The position numbers and the translations under genes are program-made. A model generated the notes under the pieces. The model was not told the DNA's origin and searched no databases. It saw only the letters and a list, made by a program, of their open reading frames with translations. A stretch of DNA of 31,689 nt, taken from positions 1-31,689 of the forward strand of contig JAXMBN010000056.1 in assembly GCA_046349875.1 (NCBI GenBank). Reading direction: 5' to 3'. The stretch is from JAXMBN01 sp046349875. Its GTDB lineage: Bacteria; Planctomycetota; Planctomycetia; Pirellulales; Pirellulaceae. Every line of letters starts with the position of its first letter. Within the stretch, counting starts at the first letter, position 1. Positions 25,725 through 31,689 of this stretch are shown here, piece by piece.

Positions 25725-26942
25725 ATGCAAGACATCATCATCGAGAAGCCCTACGAATTCATCGGTCCTCATCGGGGCCGAGGATGGCCATGGATTATTC
25801 AACGCCTACGCTTGGTGGATTGGTATCTTCGCAAATATGAAGGCGTCGTTCGTCATCAGTTGCATGGGGTCGATCATCTTCGCGAAAGTCTTCGGCAGGG
25901 CAAGGGTGTGCTTCTCACACCGAACCATTGCCGGTATGCCGACCCTTTGGTGATGGGCTGGGTTTCGCGTGCGGCAGAGATGCCGCTCTATTCCATGGCC
26001 AGTTGGCATTTGTTTCATCAGAGCCGTTTTCAAAAGTGGGCACTGAGGGTTTTGGGAGCCTTTAGCATTTACCGCGAAGGGGTCGATCGGCAATCGCTCG
26101 ATCAGGCCGTGGATATATTATCGAGCGGTGAGAGGCCATTGGTATTGTTTCCTGAAGGGGCCGTTTTCCGAACCAATGATCAATTGCAAAACCTCTTGGA
26201 TGGGGTTTCATTCATTGCACGAACGGCGGCCAAGAAGCGAGCCAAAGAGAATCGTGAAGCGGGAATCGTGATACATCCCGTTGCCATCAAGTATTTGTTT
26301 CTCGGCGATCTTCAGCATACATTGCCACCCGTGCTGGATGAGATCGAACGACGAATGACTTGGACCCACACCGAGCATTGGACGATTATCGATCGCCTTC
26401 AACGGATCATTCATGCCTTGCTCTCACTGAAAGAGATCGAACATTTTGGCCATGCCAAACAAGGCGATATCGTGCTACGTCAGCAGGGCTTGATCGATCA
26501 TCTCCTTCACCCCTTAGAGCAGACGTGGCTTGGCAAAACCCAAGAAGGGGCCATCATTCCACGCGTCAAAGCTCTTCGTATGAAGATTCTACCCGACCTC
26601 ATCACGGGTGAAGTCGATACCACGGAACGCAAGCGACGTTGGAAACATCTGGCAGATCTCTATCTGGCTCAGCAGGTCGCATCCTATCCGCCCAACTATC
26701 TCACTCATCCCACCACATCGACGCGAGTTTTAGAGACGGTCGAGCGCATCGTGGAAGATCTTACCGACCAATCAAAACCACTTGGTCCCTTGGAAGTCAT
26801 CATCGAGGTAGGAGAAGCTATTGAAGTCCCAACGGAACGAGGCCCACGGGGGGAAGAAGATCCTGTGATGGTCCGTCTAAGGGACACGATGCAAGGGATG
26901 CTCAACAAATGGTCGACGCATGCATCGCCTTGGAAAGAATGA
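25725..26942 (+). CDS. PlsC-family glycerolipid acyltransferase
   Basis: This 405-aa protein carries the 1-acyl-glycerol-3-phosphate acyltransferase signatures. Motif I is TPNHCRYADP (N67-H68...D73, the HX4D motif). Motif III is LFPEGAVFR (FPEG at 142-145), with SIYREGVDRQSL between them. An extra C-terminal region of about 200 residues (with KALRMKILPDLITG and later helices) goes beyond the core domain. No signal peptide is present; membrane association at the inner face is expected. It probably acylates a lysophospholipid or another lipid, but the acceptor cannot be read from sequence. It is flanked on both sides by the same 27-nt palindrome. A damaged tandem copy follows. Confidence 0.85.
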   Translation: MQDIIIEKPYEFIGPHRGRGWPWIIQRLRLVDWYLRKYEGVVRHQLHGVDHLRESLRQGKGVLLTPNHCRYADPLVMGWVSRAAEMPLYSMASWHLFHQSRFQKWALRVLGAFSIYREGVDRQSLDQAVDILSSGERPLVLFPEGAVFRTNDQLQNLLDGVSFIARTAAKKRAKENREAGIVIHPVAIKYLFLGDLQHTLPPVLDEIERRMTWTHTEHWTIIDRLQRIIHALLSLKEIEHFGHAKQGDIVLRQQGLIDHLLHPLEQTWLGKTQEGAIIPRVKALRMKILPDLITGEVDTTERKRRWKHLADLYLAQQVASYPPNYLTHPTTSTRVLETVERIVEDLTDQSKPLGPLEVIIEVGEAIEVPTERGPRGEEDPVMVRLRDTMQGMLNKWSTHASPWKE

Positions 26943-26969
26943 ACGGTACTATGCATTGCATAGTACCGT
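26943..26969. repeat. 27-nt palindrome, second copy
   Basis: It is identical in all 27 bases to the copy at 25622-25648, starting one base after the stop codon of the intact acyltransferase. It marks the start of the second tandem unit. There is no third copy after 28255. Confidence 0.85.
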
Positions 26970-27038
26970 GAACTCTCTGATCCTCGCAGTGGATGTGACT
27001 GGCCCCCACGTCCTCGCACCATCCAAAGGCGTTGTTCC

Positions 27039-28255
27039 ATGCAAGACATCATCATCGAGAAGCCCCACGAATTCATCGGTCCTCATCGGGGCCGAGGATG
27101 GGCTGCTGATTATTCAACGCCTACGCTTGGTGGATTGGTATCTTCGCAAATATGAAGGCGTCGTTCGTCATCAGTTGCATGGGGTCGATCATCTTCGCGA
27201 AAGTCTTCGGCAGGGCAAGGGTGTGCTTCTCACACCGAACCATTGCCGGTATGCCGACCCCTTGGTGATGGCCAATTTCGCGTGCGGCAGAGATGCCGCC
27301 TCCCATTCCACGGCCAGTCGGCATTTGTTTCATCAGAGCCAGTTTTCAAAAGTGGGCACTGAGGGTTTTGGGAGCCTTTACATTTACCGCGAAGGGTCGA
27401 TCGGCAATCGCTCGATCAGGCCGTGGATATATTATTGAGCGGTGAGAGGCCATTGTATTGTTTCCTGAAGGGGCCGTTTTCCGAACTAATGATCAATTGC
27501 AAAACCTCTTGATACCTCATTCATTGCACGAACGGCGGCCAAGAAGCGAGCCAAAGAGAATCGTGTGAAGCGGGAATCGTGATTCATCCTGTTGCCATCA
27601 AGTATTTATTTCTCGGCGATCTTCAGCATACATTGCCACCCGTGCTGGATGAGATCGAACGACGAATGACTTGACCCACACTGAGCATTGGACGATTATC
27701 GATCGCCTTCAACGGATCATTATCTATGCCTTGCTCTACCGAAAGAGATCGAACATTTTGGCTATGCCAAACAAGGTTATATCGTGCTACGTCAGCAGGG
27801 CTTGATCGATCATCTCCTTCACCCTTAGAGCAGACGTGGCTTGGCAAAACCTGCAAGAAGGGCCATCATTCCACGCGTCAAAGCTCTTCGTATGAAGATT
27901 CTACCCGACCTCATCACGGGTGAAGTCGATACCACACGGAACGCAAGCGCGACGTTGTCATCTGGCAGATCTCTATCTGGCTCAGCAGGTCGCATCCTAT
28001 CCGGCTCAACTATCTCACTCATCCCACCACATCGACGCGAGTTTTAGAGACGGTCGAGCGCATCGTGGAAGATCTTACCGACCAATCAAAACCACTTGGT
28101 CCCTTGGAAGTCATCATCGAGGTAGGAGAAGGCCATTGAAGTCCCAACGGAACGAGGCCCACGGGGGGAAGAAGATCCAGATGGTCCGTCTAAGAGACAC
28201 GATGCAAGGGATGCTCAACAAATGGTCGACGCATGCATCGCCTTGGAAAGAATGA
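27039..28255 (+). pseudogene. Second, frameshifted copy of the PlsC-family acyltransferase
   Basis: The sequence from the palindrome at 26943 to 28255 repeats 25622-26942 nearly base for base, but the reading frame is broken repeatedly. Small insertions and deletions of 1-4 bases occur throughout, about twenty by eye. Examples are GGATGGGCTGCTG for GGATGGCCATG, GAAGGGTCG for GAAGGGGTCG, and GACTTGACCC for GACTTGGACCC. Long stretches between them are identical. The total length is 1217 bp against 1218 bp for the intact gene, so gains and losses nearly cancel. No continuous product is possible. This is either a tandem duplication in which one copy has decayed, or an assembly or sequencing artefact; the sequence alone cannot tell. 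Confidence 0.85.
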
Positions 28256-28348
28256 TCGCACGGCCAATGGCGGAGGACAGAGCGAAAGAGTACATTGAGC
28301 CTTGCGGGAGAATGGCAGTTCCACAAGAGCTCGCGGGAATCGAAGGGG

Positions 28349-28543
28349 CTAATTGCCCATCGCGTCTTGAATGGACTCGGACGAATTGTTGAAGCTATCG
28401 GCAGCCGCAGTCGAGAGAGCTCGAACAGCTCCTATGCACACGCCCACGATCAGCGAGAGCATGACGGCGTATTCAACAGCAGTAGGGCCGTCCTCGCTTT
28501 GGAGGAATCGACGTATCCAAGTTAGGGTTCGTTGGCGCAACAC
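28349..28543 (-). CDS. Flp/Fap-type pilin (type IVb, tight-adherence)
   Basis: The mature-type core WIRRFLQSEDGPTAVEYAVM is the classical Flp pilin pattern: basic n-region, short polar stretch, and a conserved glutamate followed by Tyr (VEYAV). A hydrophobic helix follows (AVMLSLIVGVCIGAVRALST), ending NNSSESIQDAMGN. A prepilin peptidase would cut before the ED/PTAVEY segment and the hydrophobic helix would pack in the pilus core. The frame is open to an ATG at 28711, but the extra 56 residues look non-coding. A GTG at 28543 with GGGGA 7-8 nt upstream gives a 64-aa product of normal family length. No other tad/cpa gene is in the window, so the assembly machinery must be elsewhere. Confidence 0.78.
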   Translation of the reverse strand: MLRQRTLTWIRRFLQSEDGPTAVEYAVMLSLIVGVCIGAVRALSTAAADSFNNSSESIQDAMGN

Positions 28544-28956
28544 GATAAGGTCCCCATTCGCTTCTACCGCGAAGTGCAATAGATCGAGACATTCACCACG
28601 GCATCTGTGGACATTAGAACCGTAGCTTGCAATGGTATGTGGGCAGCGACTTTTTGAAAGATGCGGCTTCTTTTCGCGTCCGAGAGTTTCCGTATTCCGA
28701 TTATTCGCCACAATCGTTACGACCGTACCCGATCGTGAGACAAACCCGTCCGCGGCGGAGTGCGTACATCAGAGAATTCGGGGAAACTATTGCTCTAGAG
28801 TTCTCTCAGTCCACCTGAGAAGCCGTAGGGATTTGGGGGGTTCTCGAATAGAATAGGACCGGTGCCGATGCGGCTGCAGCGCCGATAGGTTCGAGCATCC
28901 AGGGGAATGGAAGCCAACGTTGAACGAAAAAGATATTGGAACGAAAGAGTATTCGG
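28544..28956. other. Intergenic region between divergent pilin and ABC permease genes
   Basis: This 413-bp gap has no protein-like frame apart from the unlikely N-terminal extension of the pilin frame up to 28711. A TAGAAT -10-like box (28849-28854) lies about 100 nt upstream of the permease, but there is no matching -35. A small TCTCAG/CTGAGA hairpin is near 28805. Confidence 0.4.
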
Positions 28957-30756
28957 ATGTTTGGTCCTATCTACGATCGAGAAGTCATCGTTCTTCCTCG
29001 GAGGCCTCGCCATTATGTGGCTCGGCTGATCTTCGCAGGTGGCCTCTTTTCATTGATCTGCACAGCTTGGCTTTTATTGGCAGGGATTCAGCCGGTCCGC
29101 AATCTTGGAGACTTGGCACGATTCGGGACGCTGGTCTTTCAATTCTTAGCGCCGATCCAGGTTTTGATTTTGGCCTTTATGGCCGCCTTGGCTGGCGTCA
29201 ACGTCGTCGCACATGAGAAAGACCGAAGAACCTTGGTATTGCTGTTGCTGACCAGTTTGTCGAATCGGGAAGTGGTCTTGGGCAAAGTTGCCGGCGGCCT
29301 TCTACCGACGCTCAATCTGTTTTTGATCTCGATTCCGGTCATGATGCTGACCACGCTTCTTGGAGGCGTGTCGATCGAGCAAGTGTTGGGGACATCTCTG
29401 CTGTGCTTGGCGACGATGCTGGCCTGTGGAGCCCTGGGTGCCACCATGGCCTTTTGGCGCGAAAAGACCTTTCAGTCGATCGCTGCAACATTCTTGACGA
29501 TGGTGTTGTGGATCGCGGCATGGGAGATTGTGGCATCGGGTTACGTCGCTGCCATTCCAACTTGGTGGGCCGTACTCGCCAGTCCGGCTCGAGCTATTCT
29601 CGAAATTGGAAAGCCCATTCCGTCTTGGAACGACTATGGAATTTGGGGAAGCGTGGCCATGACATCGAGCTTGACCATGTTTGGCGTATTCCTGGGACTG
29701 ACCTTGATGGCTATCGCTTGCTTGCGGGTTTGGAACCCATCGCGTGAAGCAAGACCAGCCACACCTGAATCCGATGAACCGGAACCGCAAACCGATTCCG
29801 AGAATGCCGACCCCAATGTTCGCCCCGTCTTGGAATGGAAGTCTCGGAAGGCTCGCCCGGTTTGGAATCGCCCGATTTTATGGCGTGAGATGTGTACCTG
29901 GGCGTATGGCCGCAAGGTCTTGATTGTACGGCTCGCTTACTTGGCGTTCTTTCTTATTTGCGGAACGGCGTTGATGCAAAGCTTAGATAGTGGCGCCATC
30001 GCTAGCCGCAGTGTTCTTGAGGAAGAGCTTATTCCAACGGCTGCGCGCTACTTGGCTCCATTCTTTGTAGTGTCGCTCATCATCATCAACGCCTTGGCGG
30101 TGAATTCGATTACGAATGAACGCGATGGCCAAGCCTTGGATTTCTTGTTGGTCACGGAGATATCGCCGCTTGAGTTCATCTTTAGCAAGATCTTGGGAGT
30201 GCTTTATGTGGCCAAAGAGATGGTCATACTTCCATTGCTCTTAGTCCTCTTTCTTTGGTATCGCGGAGGAATCAATGGCGAGAACCTCCTATTCACGCTC
30301 AGTGGCTTGATCGTGATGGATCTCTTCGTCGCGATGCTCGGCATACATTGCGGGATGATCTATTCGCAATCGCGAGCTGCTATTGCGGTGAGTTTGGCAA
30401 CGGTCTTCTTCCTATTCCTTGGAGTCGTAACCTGCATGCTCATCATGATCAGCTTCCGTGGTTCATTCGGTCGCCAACTCGCTCCTTTCTTAGCAATTAT
30501 TCTTGGCGGAGGAGCGGGACTTTTCATGGCATTAGGCCATCGCAATCCATCGCCGGCAATCACGATTGCATCGTTCGGATTGCCGTTCTTGACCTTCTTT
30601 GCGATCACCAGTTTCATTCTGCGGAATCAAGAGCTCACCGTGTTTTCGGTGATCTGTGTCTCTTACGCTTTTGCGACGGCAGCCATGCTGATTCCGGCGC
30701 TGAGCGAATTTGATTTTGCCAATGATCGCGCTCGAACAGTGGATGATGAAGGGTAG
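28957..30756 (+). CDS. ABC-2 type transporter permease with two membrane halves
   Basis: The 599-aa membrane protein starts MFGPIYDREVIVLPRRPRHYVARL, a form common for ABC-2 permeases of planctomycetes. The first half has about six hydrophobic segments (to about residue 265), including the conserved VAHEKDRRTLVLLLLTSLS. A polar Glu/Pro-rich linker follows (ATPESDEPEPQTDSENADP). The second half repeats the pattern with NSITNERDGQALDFLLVTEI and about six more helices. The paired (RTL)(V)LLLLTS and (G)QALDFLLVTE segments fit the cytoplasmic coupling helix of an ABC exporter. No ATPase gene is present in the window. ATG 28957 is chosen; a TTG at 28936 is possible. The substrate is unknown. Confidence 0.82.
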   Translation: MFGPIYDREVIVLPRRPRHYVARLIFAGGLFSLICTAWLLLAGIQPVRNLGDLARFGTLVFQFLAPIQVLILAFMAALAGVNVVAHEKDRRTLVLLLLTSLSNREVVLGKVAGGLLPTLNLFLISIPVMMLTTLLGGVSIEQVLGTSLLCLATMLACGALGATMAFWREKTFQSIAATFLTMVLWIAAWEIVASGYVAAIPTWWAVLASPARAILEIGKPIPSWNDYGIWGSVAMTSSLTMFGVFLGLTLMAIACLRVWNPSREARPATPESDEPEPQTDSENADPNVRPVLEWKSRKARPVWNRPILWREMCTWAYGRKVLIVRLAYLAFFLICGTALMQSLDSGAIASRSVLEEELIPTAARYLAPFFVVSLIIINALAVNSITNERDGQALDFLLVTEISPLEFIFSKILGVLYVAKEMVILPLLLVLFLWYRGGINGENLLFTLSGLIVMDLFVAMLGIHCGMIYSQSRAAIAVSLATVFFLFLGVVTCMLIMISFRGSFGRQLAPFLAIILGGGAGLFMALGHRNPSPAITIASFGLPFLTFFAITSFILRNQELTVFSVICVSYAFATAAMLIPALSEFDFANDRARTVDDEG

Positions 30757-30789
30757 AAAACGCGATCCCGTTCAACGAATGATCTTCGC

Positions 30790-31689
30790 TTAGAACATTC
30801 CGCCACCACCCATGCCTCCCATGCCTCCCATCATTCCGGATGGTCGTTTCGTCCCAGCCGATGGAGCTGGGTTTTGGTTGGCAGGGCTGAGCTTTGAAAT
30901 CTCGACCAATAATCTTTCGATTTGATGGTGACAGTCTTCGCTGGCGTTGACGATCATCATAGAACCGACCACGGAAATGGACGACATTCCACCCTGGCTC
31001 ACCCATTGATCGGTATAGATCGTCGATTCAATCGCCTGCACGATGCTGGGGATGAGATCGGTGCGATTGATCACATAGGCGAGATCATAATACCGGATCA
31101 CCTGAAGTGCATCGTCGCTGGCGACGACTTCGATATAGTCTTGCGTGATGCGGTAGTCGAGCTTGTGTTGTTTCAGGAGGAAAGAAAGAGCGGACCGCAT
31201 GTTCATTTCGGGGATGCGAACTTGCACGATCTCCTGATCGATATCGAGTCCACTATTCTCTAAAACCGACTTGCGATTGATAACGATTGGAAACTGCAAC
31301 TGTGCCGACCAGGTGTTGAGGACATCGCCGAGCGGCACGTTGACCATATCCTTCGTCGTTACCGTTTCGCGATCCAATTGGTTGCGAATGTTTTCTGCGA
31401 TCGCGAGATTCGTTCGACCTTGCATCAGCCATTTGGGTTCCGCATCGGCAGGTTTTTGAAGCGGAAAGTTGGTGGATGCTGCCAAGGGATCTGTCTCTGA
31501 GCCGCCTCCCAAAAGACCGGGACGCAATGGACTAGCAACGGGATTGGTTGATGCCGTGGTCGGTGCGTTAGGGTTGCCTGCGGTCGTGGTGGATGTCGCT
31601 TGCCGATTGGATTCGCTACCACCGCGATTGGTTGGAAGACCTTGTGCAAGTTCAAAAGGGGCTTCCGTGATTGCCTCGTTGGCAGTCAA
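30790..31689 (-). CDS. STN/secretin-N-domain-like protein, Gly/Met-rich C-terminus (5' end outside window)
   Basis: The frame is open to the right edge, so the start lies outside; 299 residues are visible. A Ser/Thr/Asn-rich segment comes first. A secretin/TonB short-N-terminal (STN)-like domain follows, about residues 100-175, with VNVPLGDVLNTWSAQLQFP, the VRIPEMNMRSALSFLLKQH block and DYRITQDYIEVVA. A second N-domain-like segment (VIRYYDLAYVINRT... to SISVVGSMMIVNASEDCHHQ) comes next. The protein ends GMMGGMGGMGGGGMF. Such proteins resemble the periplasmic N-domains of secretins but have no visible secretin barrel; the exact role is unknown. It is convergent with the ABC permease (33-nt gap). 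Confidence 0.72.
   Translation of the reverse strand: MTANEAITEAPFELAQGLPTNRGGSESNRQATSTTTAGNPNAPTTASTNPVASPLRPGLLGGGSETDPLAASTNFPLQKPADAEPKWLMQGRTNLAIAENIRNQLDRETVTTKDMVNVPLGDVLNTWSAQLQFPIVINRKSVLENSGLDIDQEIVQVRIPEMNMRSALSFLLKQHKLDYRITQDYIEVVASDDALQVIRYYDLAYVINRTDLIPSIVQAIESTIYTDQWVSQGGMSSISVVGSMMIVNASEDCHHQIERLLVEISKLSPANQNPAPSAGTKRPSGMMGGMGGMGGGGMF

Noticed and set aside
27825..28022. Short frames within the second acyltransferase copy
   Set aside because: Fragments of the frameshifted copy or its antisense; not separate genes.

Overview
The window looks like chromosome of a planctomycete, probably Pirellulaceae-like. The evidence is gene content and protein style, not a marker gene: a redoxin/cytochrome c/Cu-monooxygenase/EF-hand protein, secreted PQQ-like and NHL propellers, amidohydrolase-like exported proteins, a Flp pilin with the SEDGPTAVEYAVM signature, a Gly/Met-tailed STN-type protein and moderate GC. 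No rRNA, tRNA or CRISPR array was seen.

Layout. (1) 1-3489, minus strand: a tight operon kdsD-kdsC-lptC/ostA-like for Kdo supply and LPS transport. The last gene runs off the left edge and is open for about 593 codons. (2) 3628-5515: an array of about 182-bp units, each carrying a long imperfect hairpin. A PDDEXK-type GxxExxY gene sits exactly in the loop of one hairpin. (3) 5563-8131: a secreted NHL propeller, then a fused Sua5/YrdC plus low-molecular-weight phosphatase. (4) 8199-14195: the multidomain redoxin/cytochrome/monooxygenase protein (minus), a PQQ propeller and an unusual two-ring Clp/Hsp100-type AAA+ protein (both plus). (5) 14216-17658, minus: a VOC/glyoxalase protein, a small membrane protein, a TlpA-like thioredoxin with a strong terminator, and a HisN-type phosphatase. 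(6) 17917-22664, minus: two translationally overlapping exported amidohydrolase-like proteins. Two of their three domains lack the metal-binding HxH. (7) 22861-23480: a repeat island with six copies of a 24-bp motif, directly downstream of a XerC/D-type recombinase (23516-24469, minus). (8) 24595-28255, plus: galE and a PlsC-type acyltransferase, followed by a tandem, frameshift-ridden second copy of the acyltransferase. Each acyltransferase copy is preceded by the same 27-nt palindrome. (9) 28349-31689: Flp pilin, ABC-2 permease, and a partial STN/secretin-like protein.

Most genes serve the cell envelope (LPS, lipid acylation, UDP-sugars, secreted enzymes, pilus). The regions most worth following up are the hairpin array with the embedded GxxExxY gene, the repeat island beside the Xer recombinase, and the acyltransferase duplication. 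All functions are read from motifs by eye; no database search was run.
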